This document shows, one piece after another, positions 42,407-50,910 of a DNA stretch of 64,000 nucleotides. The stretch is from positions 1 to 64,000 of the forward strand of contig CAYJKJ010000015.1 in assembly GCA_964370715.1 (NCBI GenBank). Direction: 5' to 3'. The position numbers were made by a program, and so were the translations under genes. Each line of letters starts with the position of its first letter. The stretch's first letter is position 1. The notes beneath the pieces were generated by a model that saw only the letters and a list, made by a program, of their open reading frames with translations, had not been told where the DNA came from and searched no databases. The DNA comes from CAYJAY01 sp964370715 (GTDB lineage: Bacteria; Bacillota; Clostridia; Oscillospirales; Ruminococcaceae).

Positions 42407-43285
42407 TCAGACTCCTTCGTTCAAGCTCGTAGTTCCGCTGACTATCTCGTTTAGTTGCTCGGTAATACCGGCCTGGCGAGCTCGGTTTCTTTCGAGAGAA
42501 AGCTCCGCCATTAGTTCCTTTGCGTTGTCGGTTGCTGTTCTCATAGAATTCATTCGTGCGTGTTGTTCGCTAACGAGAGATTCAAGAAAACAGCCATAGA
42601 TAATCCCCCTTACATAATCGGGGATAATGTTATCGAGCACCGCCTCGGTAGACGGAAAAAATGTGTTTAACGTGTGATATTTATTTGTGTTTGCTCTTTC
42701 GTTAATCGAATGTTTTTCCAAAGGTAACAGCTTAACCATCTTTGTTTCGGATTTAAACGGCGTTATCGAATCGGTATACACAACATAAATCTCGTCGAGA
42801 AACTTTCTTCTGAAAAGGTCAAGCAACGTTTCCGAAACGTGTTTTGCCCGTTTGGTGGTGGGTTTTTGGCCAACATATAAGAACTCTGCGTCTATAGTTA
42901 TATTTTTCTTGTTAAACGCTTTTCTTCCCATGAGTCCTATTAAAAAAATAGTTGCATCACCATCGCCAATCTGTTGTTCAACAAAATCTATAACGTTGTG
43001 GTTGTATGCTCCGCAAAGCCCTTTATCACCCATTATAACGAGATATCCCCGTTTTTTGTCGGTAACGTTTGGTCGATGATCAAAATAGACGTGTTTTATA
43101 TCGTCGGAATTATCTATTATACGAGAAAGAGTTTTTTGAAGCGCATTAAAATATGGCGTCGTTTGATCAAGCATTCGTTTTGCTTTTTTGATTTTAGACG
43201 AAGCTATAAGGTTCATTGCGCTTGTTATCTTCATGGTGTCGTTTATAGATTTAATATGCTCTTGGATTTCATTTAAACTTGACAT
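42407..43285 (-). CDS. atpG: F1 ATP synthase gamma subunit
   Basis: 292 residues, usual length. The terminal coiled-coil helices are conserved: SLNEIQEHIKSINDTMKITSAM at the start (split motif; the ITSAMN...SKIKKA part is the hallmark) and HARMNSMRTATDNAKELMAEL with NRARQAGITEQLNEIVSG at the end. It is the rotor shaft inside the alpha-beta ring. It lies 39 bp after the delta-alpha fusion gene. Confidence 0.97.
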   Translation of the reverse strand: MSSLNEIQEHIKSINDTMKITSAMNLIASSKIKKAKRMLDQTTPYFNALQKTLSRIIDNSDDIKHVYFDHRPNVTDKKRGYLVIMGDKGLCGAYNHNVIDFVEQQIGDGDATIFLIGLMGRKAFNKKNITIDAEFLYVGQKPTTKRAKHVSETLLDLFRRKFLDEIYVVYTDSITPFKSETKMVKLLPLEKHSINERANTNKYHTLNTFFPSTEAVLDNIIPDYVRGIIYGCFLESLVSEQHARMNSMRTATDNAKELMAELSLERNRARQAGITEQLNEIVSGTTSLNEGV

Positions 43286-43324
43286 AACAGTTCCTTTTTT
43301 ATGTCGATTGTCATTAGCTTGTCG

Positions 43325-45361
43325 CTACGACTTAGGGTTTATATTTTGTGCATAATAGTCTTTATATCTATCAAGCATAATTTTAATATCATGCTTAAGC
43401 TCATCGGTCATAACCTTTTGGTTGTCGATAGCTTTTATTATGTCGATATAGTGTGTATTGCAGTATTCAAAAAGCTTTTTAAAATACTCGGGAATTTTTT
43501 TATCCTCGACATCAACGAGATATCTTTCGTTAGCGCATATAAGCATCAGAACCTGTTCATGAAGGCTAAGAGGGGAATTGAGAGGTTGCTTTAATATCTC
43601 GATTAATTTTTTACCGTTGATAAGGGTATCCCTCGTTGCTGTGTCAACATCTGCGCCAAACTGCGAGAATATCTCTAGTTCTCTAAACTGGGCAAGGTTA
43701 ATCCTAAGGTTGCCCGAGATCTTTTTCATAATCTTTGTTTGTGCGGCTCCGCCAACACGGGAAACCGAAAGCCCAACGTTGACAGCGGGGCGAACACCGG
43801 AATAGAAAAGATCACCCTCAAGGCATATCTGCCCATCCGTTATCGAGATAACGTTGGTCGGGATGTATGCCGAAATGTCGCCGGCTAGCGTCTCGATTAT
43901 CGGAAGCGCAGTCATAGAGCCGCCGCCTTGTTCCGGCGAAAGCTTTGCCGCTCTTTCGAGCAAACGAGAATGAAGATAGAAAACATCGCCGGGATATGCC
44001 TCTCTTCCCGGAGGGCGTTTAAGCAAAAGCGATATTGCACGATATGCAACGGCGTGTTTTGAAAGATCATCATACACTATCAAAACATCTTTTCCTTGAT
44101 ACATGAAATGTTCTGCGATAGAAGCGCCGCTATAAGGAGCGATATATTGAAGCGGAGCGGCTTCGCTAGCGGTAGACGACACAACGACGGTGTAGTCAAG
44201 AGCGCCGTTTTTTTCAAGAGTTCCGACAAGTTGCGCAACCGTTGAGGCTTTTTGCCCAATGGCAACGTAAACGCAAACCATGTTTTTGCCTTTTTGGTTG
44301 ATGATGGTGTCGACCGCAAGAGAGGTTTTTCCGATGCCACGATCGCCGATTATAAGCTCTCTTTGTCCTCTTCCGATAGGGAACATAGAGTCAATTGCGA
44401 GTATTCCGGTTTGAAGAGGGGAATCTATCGGAACACGATCGGTAACGGAGGGTGCCGGGTATTCAATAGGGCGATATTCCCCCTCTGAAAGAGGACCCTT
44501 TCCGTCGATTGGTTCACCAAGCGAGTTTACAACACGCCCCAATATATTGTCGGGAACCATTATTCCGGCGGTTCTTTTGGTTCTTGTTGCTTTCGATCCT
44601 TCGGCTATCTTGTCGTCTTGAGAAAACAAAACGCACCCACAAAGCCCGTTTTCCATAATATTTTGAACCATGCCTTTTGAGCCATCTTCAAAAATGATAA
44701 TTTCGCCATATTCAACGTTATCGATTCCGAAAACAGTTGCTATTCCATCGCCAACAGAGGTTACCCTTCCAACCTCGTTAATCGTCATCAGATTATCAAA
44801 GTTTTGGATCTCTTCTTTAAGTATGGCGATTACATTTTCGGGGTTTGATAAAATTTTTCTGTTTCCACGAAGCTTGTTTTTAAGCTCGGTAACGGCGCCT
44901 AAAACGCTTTTGTCATAGACTTTATCCGCAACCTTTAGTATACAGCCACCAACTATGCTTTTATCCTCTACCATTGCAAGGTCGATGTTGCTGACGTTAA
45001 AATCGTTGTGGATAAGCGCCTTGATTGATTCAATCTGCTCGCTAGTAGGCTTTGTAGCGTAGGTTAACGTAGCTTCGATACAATCGCTTTTAACCCTCGA
45101 CATCTTATGGTATTGGTTAAAGATATCAAGAATTTTGTCTACGGCGTTTTTGTCGCAAAGTTCCGAAATGAAGCTAACAATGTTTCCGCTAAAAAGCTTT
45201 TCGATAGCCGATTTCTTTTCGGAAGGGCGAACGGTTGGGTTAGACAAAAACTCCATTATATCGGGATTTTTATCAAATACTAATCGACAGCTTATTATCT
45301 CTTGTTCCGAAACGTTAATCTGTCCGAGTTTTTTTGCAAATTGCAATATAAGATCGGTCAT
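43325..45361 (-). CDS. atpHA: Fused F1 ATP synthase delta-alpha subunit
   Basis: One uninterrupted 678-residue frame. Residues 1-164 are the delta (OSCP) subunit: helical N-domain, then VEDKSIVGGCILKVADKVYDKSV as its typical C-terminal end. After a linker of about ten residues (RGNRKILSNP), residues 175-678 are a full alpha subunit: ILKEEIQNF, NEVGRVTSVGDGIATVFG, P-loop GDRGIGKT at 339-346, SLLLKRPPGREAYPGDVFYLH and the arginine-finger segment SVSRVGGAAQ. No Met with a ribosome binding site lies at the junction. Normally delta and alpha are separate genes and delta caps the alpha N-terminus at the top of F1. The usual alpha motif GDRQTGKT reads GDRGIGKT. ATG overlaps the atpF stop (ATGA). Confidence 0.96.
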   Translation of the reverse strand: MTDLILQFAKKLGQINVSEQEIISCRLVFDKNPDIMEFLSNPTVRPSEKKSAIEKLFSGNIVSFISELCDKNAVDKILDIFNQYHKMSRVKSDCIEATLTYATKPTSEQIESIKALIHNDFNVSNIDLAMVEDKSIVGGCILKVADKVYDKSVLGAVTELKNKLRGNRKILSNPENVIAILKEEIQNFDNLMTINEVGRVTSVGDGIATVFGIDNVEYGEIIIFEDGSKGMVQNIMENGLCGCVLFSQDDKIAEGSKATRTKRTAGIMVPDNILGRVVNSLGEPIDGKGPLSEGEYRPIEYPAPSVTDRVPIDSPLQTGILAIDSMFPIGRGQRELIIGDRGIGKTSLAVDTIINQKGKNMVCVYVAIGQKASTVAQLVGTLEKNGALDYTVVVSSTASEAAPLQYIAPYSGASIAEHFMYQGKDVLIVYDDLSKHAVAYRAISLLLKRPPGREAYPGDVFYLHSRLLERAAKLSPEQGGGSMTALPIIETLAGDISAYIPTNVISITDGQICLEGDLFYSGVRPAVNVGLSVSRVGGAAQTKIMKKISGNLRINLAQFRELEIFSQFGADVDTATRDTLINGKKLIEILKQPLNSPLSLHEQVLMLICANERYLVDVEDKKIPEYFKKLFEYCNTHYIDIIKAIDNQKVMTDELKHDIKIMLDRYKDYYAQNINPKS

Positions 45362-45843
45362 TTCACACTACCTGCCTCTTTAAGAAGATCGTCAATCATC
45401 TTTTTGCTTGCGTTGTCGTTGATATGTTGCCCCGAAACTTTAAGCACCGTGTCGAGAACAAGGTCGGCGAGTTGGCTTTGGGATTTTGCCGCCGCTCTTT
45501 CTGCTTGAAGTGTGATAGTTTTTTGGCTATCTTTAATAAGCTTCTCTGCTTCAAGTTTAGCGGAAGCTACAATGCGTTCATATTCGTCTTGAGCTTTTTG
45601 CCTTGCATCCCTTATGATTTCAAGGCTTTCTTGCTCTGCATTTTTAATTTTTTGCTCGTAGTCTGTTTTAAGTTTTTCTGCATCAACAATCTTTTGTTCT
45701 GCGAATGAAAATTGGTTGTCTATCTCTTGTTTGCGTTTTTCCATTATCTTTCTAACAGGCTTAAACAAAAACATTCTCATTAGTATAAAAAGAATGAGGA
45801 TATTTATTGGAGTTCCTATGATGTGCCAGTCTAAATTAAACAT
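45358..45843 (-). CDS. atpF: ATP synthase b subunit
   Basis: 161 residues: one N-terminal membrane helix (INILILFILMRMFLF, about 12-27) and a long charged coiled coil rich in Glu, Lys, Ala and Gln. It is the peripheral stalk linking Fo to the delta part at the top of F1. It overlaps the fused delta-alpha gene by four bases, so the stalk partners are translationally coupled. Confidence 0.95.
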   Translation of the reverse strand: MFNLDWHIIGTPINILILFILMRMFLFKPVRKIMEKRKQEIDNQFSFAEQKIVDAEKLKTDYEQKIKNAEQESLEIIRDARQKAQDEYERIVASAKLEAEKLIKDSQKTITLQAERAAAKSQSQLADLVLDTVLKVSGQHINDNASKKMIDDLLKEAGSVK

Positions 45844-45873
45844 AAATAAACCTTTTTTCTCCTAGATTAAATA

Positions 45874-46086
45874 TTAAAGGAAGAAGATAATGAGAACCGC
45901 TACAACGAAACCATAAATAGCGATAGCCTCTGCCAATGCACAGCCAAGAAGAAGGGTTGAGTTTATCTTGTTTGCAGCTTCGGGTTGCCTTGCTATTGCG
46001 TCGACTGCTTTTCCTGTTGCTATTCCGATTCCGACACCTGCGCCGATACCTACTAAAATTGCTATACCTGCTCCAATTGCTACCAT
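45874..46086 (-). CDS. atpE: ATP synthase c subunit
   Basis: 70 residues forming a hairpin of two hydrophobic helices. The loop is the conserved RQPE (33-36) and the ion-binding carboxylate is Glu53 (ALAEAIAIYG). In Na+-type c subunits Gln in helix 1 and Ser-Thr after the Glu (ESTG) complete the site; here Ile (GVGIGIATG) and Ala-Ile occupy these places, so a proton-coupled ring is the better prediction. The ring size cannot be read from sequence. Confidence 0.96.
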   Translation of the reverse strand: MVAIGAGIAILVGIGAGVGIGIATGKAVDAIARQPEAANKINSTLLLGCALAEAIAIYGFVVAVLIIFFL

Positions 46087-46147
46087 TATAAAAATTCTCC
46101 TTAAAATAAAATTGTTGTTTTAATAAATGTTAAATGCTGATGATTGT

Positions 46148-46897
46148 TTATTCCGTCGCCTCTTTTAGGTAGAGCGAAGTTAAAAAAACAAATAGATATG
46201 CTTGAAGAGTTCCGTCGAACAGTTCAAAATAAATGCTGAAAACCGCCGGCACACCTACCGGCAAAACAATCCTTATAATCTCCATTATCAAGTATGCACC
46301 AAAAATGTTTCCGAAAAGACGCATACAAAGAGATAGCGGCTTAATAAGAATTTCAAGAACATTAAGCGGAGCTATAATCTTGACAGGTTCGCCAAAAGAT
46401 TTTAGATAACCTTTTGATCCCTTCGCTTTTATGCTTGCATATTGTATTAGAATTATGCTCATAATAGCGAGCGCCGCCGTTACATTAAGGTCTCTCGTTG
46501 GGGGGCTTTGCCCTAACAGTCCGACAAAAACGTTGGAAAAAACAAGGTATGTTGCAACGACCAAAATGTAGTCTACATATTGTTTTGCGCCATGTCCCAA
46601 TGAGTTTTCAAACATCTTTGTTGTAAATTCGACCAAAGCTTCGATGTAGAGTTGGAAGTTTGAGGGGCGAACCGAAAGCTTTCTTGTTGCCGCAAAACAA
46701 AGCACACCCACAACCGCAACTATTATCCAAGAAAAAAACGTCGATTCGGGGATATCGATCCCTCCGAAAATCGGGATAGTGAATGCAGTTTTAAGCTCCA
46801 ACTTATGCGTTAGTTCTTCGATGAAATGATTAATATTTATCACAGCCTTTTTTAGACGAAAACATTCGCCTTTATTATCCATTCGTGAGTTTAGCAC
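46148..46897 (-). CDS. atpB: ATP synthase a subunit
   Basis: Up to 249 residues. The start is uncertain: GTG 46897, ATG 46882 and later codons in the frame all lack a well-spaced ribosome binding site, and AAAAAAGG near 46847 suggests a start around 46843. Membrane helices begin at about residue 55. The essential arginine is in LSLCMRLFGNIFGAYL (Arg193 in the long form), and FELFDGTLQAYLFVFLTSLYL near the end contains the conserved Gln. It forms the half-channels next to the c ring. First gene of the operon; no atpI or atpZ lies upstream. Confidence 0.94.
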   Translation of the reverse strand: MLNSRMDNKGECFRLKKAVININHFIEELTHKLELKTAFTIPIFGGIDIPESTFFSWIIVAVVGVLCFAATRKLSVRPSNFQLYIEALVEFTTKMFENSLGHGAKQYVDYILVVATYLVFSNVFVGLLGQSPPTRDLNVTAALAIMSIILIQYASIKAKGSKGYLKSFGEPVKIIAPLNVLEILIKPLSLCMRLFGNIFGAYLIMEIIRIVLPVGVPAVFSIYFELFDGTLQAYLFVFLTSLYLKEATE

Positions 46898-46941
46898 TTT
46901 TTATATGCCTCGTCAACAAATTTTGCTTATATTAAATAAGT

Positions 46942-46971
46942 ATTATATATAATACCATATTTTGGGGTCAA
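46942..46971 (-). promoter_or_regulatory. Promoter of the ATP synthase operon
   Basis: On the minus strand TTGACC (46966-46971), an 18-base spacer and TATAAT (46942-46947), about 45-100 bp before the possible atpB starts. Confidence 0.7.
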
Positions 46972-47036
46972 TAAATTTTATTATTGGTTACATCACACAT
47001 ATTGTTTGTTAAAAAACTGCAAGTTCTTGCAAAGGA

Positions 47037-47066
47037 TTGACAATAATAATATTTCCGTTTTTATAT
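47037..47066 (+). promoter_or_regulatory. Promoter of the S1-domain protein gene
   Basis: TTGACA (47037-47042), an 18-base spacer and TTATAT (47061-47066), some 64 bp before the start at 47130. Confidence 0.62.
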
Positions 47067-47129
47067 GCATATATTTACCAAAGCCAACAAACAGAGAAGG
47101 CTGGCAACTAAAAAACGGAGGAATAGATT

Positions 47130-48056
47130 ATGTCACAATTTTATTTTGAAGGGAAGCTGTTTAAAGCTCGTCACAACACCGAAATTTTCACAAGTGAAAC
47201 AGCAATAAAGCGAGCTTTTTTAAACAAGACAATTCTTGAACAAAAACCAATTTTATATGATAATGAGAGAAACCTTGTTTTTGATTTTGGTGGGTTTAAA
47301 GGGATTATGCCGTTTGAACAAACCGCCAAAGGAATAACGGAACAAACCGTTAAAGAGGTATCGATAATATCAAGGGTTGGAAAGCCAACTTGTTTTTGCA
47401 TTACCGAAATTTTTGAGGATCAAAACGGAAAGATTAAAAAACTTTTGCTTTCAAGAAAACTTGTTCAAAATAGATGTTTCGAACAGTTTGTTTTAGCGCT
47501 CGATACAGGGGATATAATCGACGGAAGGATAACCCATATCCAAAACTTCGGCTGTTTTGTTGATATAGGTTGCGGAATAACTGCGCTTTTGCCAACAAAC
47601 TATATATCGGTTTCGAGAATATCCCATCCCAGCGACAGGTTTTCGGTTGGTGATGAGATAAAATGTATCGTTAAATCAATTGATGACGATGGGCGAATAG
47701 TGTTGACCCATAAAGAACTATTGGGAACATTCGAACAAAACATCTCGATGTTTTCGAAAGGGGAGACGGTTTGCGGCATAATTCGTTCGGTTGAAAGTTA
47801 TGGGGTTTTTATCGAGCTTACTCCAAACCTTGCCGGGCTTTCGGAACCTTTCGAGGGGGCGAAACCGGGGCTTATGGCTACCGTCTACATCAAAAGCATC
47901 TCAACCCAAACTATGAAAGTTAAGCTTGCTATCGTTGATGTGTTTGAAGATGTTGCAACAACACCGGATAATACATACCATTATCTGGGTTCAAATATAA
48001 AGCGTTTTGTATATTCGCCTCAACAATCGGTTAAACTTGTAGAAACGGTTTTTTAA
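47130..48056 (+). CDS. S1 RNA-binding domain protein
   Basis: 308 residues, GGAGG before the ATG. Two S1 domains are visible: DGRITHIQNFGCFVDIGCG with LLPTNYIS near 145-175, and CGIIRSVESYGVFIELTPNLAGLSE near 225-250 (split motif). An N-terminal S1-like or degenerate domain (FDFGGFKGIMPFE) precedes them. The layout resembles the RpsA/YabR-like proteins of Firmicutes, which bind RNA at or near the ribosome. The precise role is unknown. The gene is divergent from the ATP synthase operon. Confidence 0.88.
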   Translation: MSQFYFEGKLFKARHNTEIFTSETAIKRAFLNKTILEQKPILYDNERNLVFDFGGFKGIMPFEQTAKGITEQTVKEVSIISRVGKPTCFCITEIFEDQNGKIKKLLLSRKLVQNRCFEQFVLALDTGDIIDGRITHIQNFGCFVDIGCGITALLPTNYISVSRISHPSDRFSVGDEIKCIVKSIDDDGRIVLTHKELLGTFEQNISMFSKGETVCGIIRSVESYGVFIELTPNLAGLSEPFEGAKPGLMATVYIKSISTQTMKVKLAIVDVFEDVATTPDNTYHYLGSNIKRFVYSPQQSVKLVETVF

Positions 48057-48178
48057 TAAAAAACTTTAAAAATCTATTGAAAAATGTTATAATAACTACT
48101 CGATGATGCAAAATGAACTTAAACAATAAAAAAGAAGAAAAAAATTTTTAAGAATGTTTGCCATGGGGTGGGTTAATA

Positions 48179-48748
48179 ATGGAAAACAAAGCTTTCACAG
48201 CGGGGGTTGTTCCGGGGGGGCTAACCTCTATAAAAGAAATCAAGGTCTTAATTTGCTATGTTCTTGATAGTTTAACGCAATATCAAACGTTTATACCAAA
48301 CTCAAATTTGACACATGATAACTTGATGGAAGTGTTGACGGGGAGCGGGCTTTGCAACTATTTTGAGGCGGCGTCCGCTATATCAGAGCTTTTGGATATG
48401 AACAACATCGAAAGTTTCGACAGGGGATATCGTTTAACCGAAGCCGGAAAAAATATCTCGGGTTTGCTACAGGATGAAGTTCCGATAACCGTTAAAGAAC
48501 GTGCGGTCGAAAGAGCGGTTGCGGCGCTTAAACGGCAACGAAAACAGATGGAATATGATGTTAGCGTTTTGGAGCAACAGGATGGTTTTTTGATGCGTGG
48601 GGCATTAGCCGAAAACGGTAGCACGATTTTTGCGCTTGAGATATATGCACCAACCAAGATTGAAGCCAACAACCTTAAAGAGAACTTTATCGATAATGCT
48701 GAGAGCGTTGTAGCTCTTTGTATCGAAAACCTAACAAAACCAAAATAG
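48179..48748 (+). CDS. DUF4364-family protein
   Basis: 189 residues from ATG 48179 (MENKAFTAG), with GGGGTGGG six bases upstream; the frame from 48158 lacks a binding site. The DUF4364 pattern is present: LTSIKEIKVLICYVLDSL at the start, a winged-helix-like middle with FEAASAISELLDMNNI and RGYRLTEAGKN, and a C-terminal beta part. The family is restricted to Clostridia and relatives and may bind DNA, but its role is not known to me. A 200-bp gap with an IS-like remnant follows. Confidence 0.88.
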   Translation: MENKAFTAGVVPGGLTSIKEIKVLICYVLDSLTQYQTFIPNSNLTHDNLMEVLTGSGLCNYFEAASAISELLDMNNIESFDRGYRLTEAGKNISGLLQDEVPITVKERAVERAVAALKRQRKQMEYDVSVLEQQDGFLMRGALAENGSTIFALEIYAPTKIEANNLKENFIDNAESVVALCIENLTKPK

Positions 48749-48818
48749 AAAAACGATTCTTTGTATAAATATAGGGGTAGCCCGATAAAAAGAAATATAA
48801 ACAATCGACAGTAGCTAA

Positions 48819-48885
48819 TGAACTGCACCCCAAAAAGTTAGATATATGGTATAATGGCTGTATGAGAAACTAAAGGGGTGCAGTT
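48819..48885. mobile_element. Possible IS3-family end remnant
   Basis: TGAACTGCACCCCAAAAAGTT resembles (in its first 20 bases) the terminal sequence of IS150-group IS3 elements, and AACTGCACCCC (48821-48831) pairs with GGGGTGCAGTT (48875-48885) as seen at the left end before orfA of such elements. No transposase gene is present. The alternative is a simple hairpin in the leader of the glycan operon. Confidence 0.42.
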
Positions 48886-48949
48886 TTTAAGAGAATTCAT
48901 TTTATGTGTGGTCTAAAAACATTATCTAGATTTAAAAAGGAGAAAGGCT

Positions 48950-49963
48950 ATGCCAAAAGTTTCGGTTATTGTTCCGGTATATAACGTTGAAACGTATATA
49001 GAAAGATGCGTTCGTTCAATAGCTGCATCAAGCCTTTTTGATATCGAGATAATTTTAGTAGACGATGGAAGCACCGACAAGAGTTTTGAGATTTGCGAAA
49101 AGCTTTCTAAAAACGATAAGAGGATTAAGGTTATTAAACAACAAAACAGCGGAGTTTATAGCGCAGTTTTGAACGGTATCAAACAAGCGACAGGAGTTTT
49201 TACAACGTTTGTTGATAGCGACGATTATATATCGGAAAATCTTATCGAAAAAATGCTTGATTTTGCTAACAAAAAAAATGTTGACGGTGTGCACACAGGT
49301 TTTTATAAAGTAATAGGAGAGACTGCCGAAACGGTTTATTCAAGCGATACAAGGGTATATAGCAAAAATGAGATCGAACAAGAGATACTGCAAAATTTCT
49401 TCGAAACGACATATTCAACCGCCGACAGTTTCACAAACAGCCGTTGGGCAAAACTTTTTAAAACAGAAATTTTAAAAAAAGCTGCGAAAAATTGCAACGA
49501 AAGTTTAACTATCGGGGAAGATCTCGATTTGAATTTAAGATTTCTTAAGTTGTGCGAAAAGATAGCTATATATAGAGAATATATCGGTTATTATTACATT
49601 AGCCAACGAGAAGGTTCGATAACAAGCTGTTTTAATTATGAGCGACTGTTAAAGGAACAACTCGCTATAGAAGAACAAAAAAAACTAGCGCAAGAGTTTT
49701 TATATAGCACAAGCGCTATCGACAACAATGCCGAACAACATCTTTATAACTATCTAAACGCTAACAACTTTTTTTTCGATAAATTAAAATGCGTCAAAAC
49801 TATAATGAAACGTATTGACAGCGAACAAAATATTGTTTTGAAATCAAAACAATCATCGTTTCCGATAAACGTTGCGTTAAGGTTAATTGCTTTTAAATAT
49901 GTTTTTTTTGGAACAACGTTGTTTCATATAGCTGTTATAGCTAGAAGAATACTGAAAGGATAA
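48950..49963 (+). CDS. GT2-family glycosyltransferase
   Basis: 337 residues with the standard GT2 head: MPKVSVIVPVYNVETYIERC, then IILVDDGSTDKSFEIC near 35-50 and VDSDDYISENLIEKM near 88-102 with the metal-binding DSD. The second half carries IGEDLDLNLRF, typical of the acceptor side. It has a weak C-terminal hydrophobic segment. First gene of the fucosyltransferase-exporter locus, seven bases before the first GT11 gene, with AAAGGAG as ribosome binding site. It probably adds a sugar to the same surface glycan; donor unknown. Confidence 0.92.
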   Translation: MPKVSVIVPVYNVETYIERCVRSIAASSLFDIEIILVDDGSTDKSFEICEKLSKNDKRIKVIKQQNSGVYSAVLNGIKQATGVFTTFVDSDDYISENLIEKMLDFANKKNVDGVHTGFYKVIGETAETVYSSDTRVYSKNEIEQEILQNFFETTYSTADSFTNSRWAKLFKTEILKKAAKNCNESLTIGEDLDLNLRFLKLCEKIAIYREYIGYYYISQREGSITSCFNYERLLKEQLAIEEQKKLAQEFLYSTSAIDNNAEQHLYNYLNANNFFFDKLKCVKTIMKRIDSEQNIVLKSKQSSFPINVALRLIAFKYVFFGTTLFHIAVIARRILKG

Positions 49964-49969
49964 CAGAAG

Positions 49970-50887
49970 ATGGTCGTAATTAAGATACTCGGTGGGCTTG
50001 GAAACCAGATGTTCCAATATTCTCTTTTTAAACTTTTTCAACAAAGGGGTGTTGATGCAAGGCTTGATTTAAGGGGAACCGAAAACGATTGCAAGGGAAA
50101 GCTTGATGACAAAAGGTATAACAAAAGCGGGTTTATCATAAATGATATATTTAACACCAAATGTGTGTATGCAAATAAATTTGATATAAATTTCACGACA
50201 TATTTCCCGGCGATATTTGGTTTAAAAAAAGGAGACCTAAGGTTTTATCATAAACTGCACACAACGGCATACTCCGAGCTTCATTTTTCAAAACAAGAAA
50301 TTTTGTCGGGGGAATACTTAAATATTAAGCATGGGCATCTTTGGGGCTATTGGCAGTATCCATTGCATTTTGAAGATATAATGGACACGCTTAAACAAGA
50401 TTTTACCTTTAAATTACCGCTCGATTCAAAAAATGCTGATGTTGCGACAAAGATACAAAACACGAATTCCGTTTCGATACACGTTCGGCGAGGGGATTAT
50501 ATAGCGTGTTCCGATCATTTCTACATCCTCGGTAAAGACTACTACCAAAAAGCGGTAGAACAAGTTTTGAAGGCTCAACAAGATGTGGAATTTTTTGTGT
50601 TTTCTGATGATATCCCCTGGTGCAAAGAGAATTTGGGGCTTCACAATGCAAACTATATCGACGGCAACTATGGCGACAAAAACTATATCGATATGCAGCT
50701 AATGTCGCTTTGTAAGCATAACATAATAGCGAACAGCACGTTTAGTTTGTGGGGCGCTCTTTTAAACGATAACCCCGAAAAGGTTGTTGTTTCGCCGAAG
50801 AATTTTTTGAAGCAAGATCGAGATTTGATGTCAGAGATGTTGCCAAAATGTTTTATACAGATTGATAATAAAGATGAACTCGAATAA
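49970..50887 (+). CDS. GT11 alpha-1,2-fucosyltransferase-like protein 1
   Basis: 305 residues. GT11 motifs in order: GGLGNQMFQY at 8-17, HVRRGDY at 171-177 (GDP-fucose binding), VFSDD at 210-214 and NSTFSLWGALL at 255-265. These are the motifs of bacterial FutC/WbgL-type and eukaryotic FUT1/2 enzymes. GT11 proteins transfer L-fucose in alpha-1,2 linkage, often to galactose. Translation is coupled to the GT2 gene. It is closest to copy 2: the last dozen codons (IQIDNKDELE) are shared. No GDP-fucose synthesis genes are seen in the window. Confidence 0.9.
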   Translation: MVVIKILGGLGNQMFQYSLFKLFQQRGVDARLDLRGTENDCKGKLDDKRYNKSGFIINDIFNTKCVYANKFDINFTTYFPAIFGLKKGDLRFYHKLHTTAYSELHFSKQEILSGEYLNIKHGHLWGYWQYPLHFEDIMDTLKQDFTFKLPLDSKNADVATKIQNTNSVSIHVRRGDYIACSDHFYILGKDYYQKAVEQVLKAQQDVEFFVFSDDIPWCKENLGLHNANYIDGNYGDKNYIDMQLMSLCKHNIIANSTFSLWGALLNDNPEKVVVSPKNFLKQDRDLMSEMLPKCFIQIDNKDELE

Positions 50888-50910
50888 TTTTTTACAGAGG
50901 ACTTTTCGTT

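Noticed and set aside
43325..45361. Two separate genes (delta and alpha) joined by track error
   Set aside because: I followed the frame through the junction: there is no stop codon and no internal Met with a ribosome binding site between the domains.
48061..48100. Promoter before the DUF4364 gene
   Set aside because: TATAAT at 48088-48093 is good, but no acceptable -35 lies at the right distance, so I did not list it.
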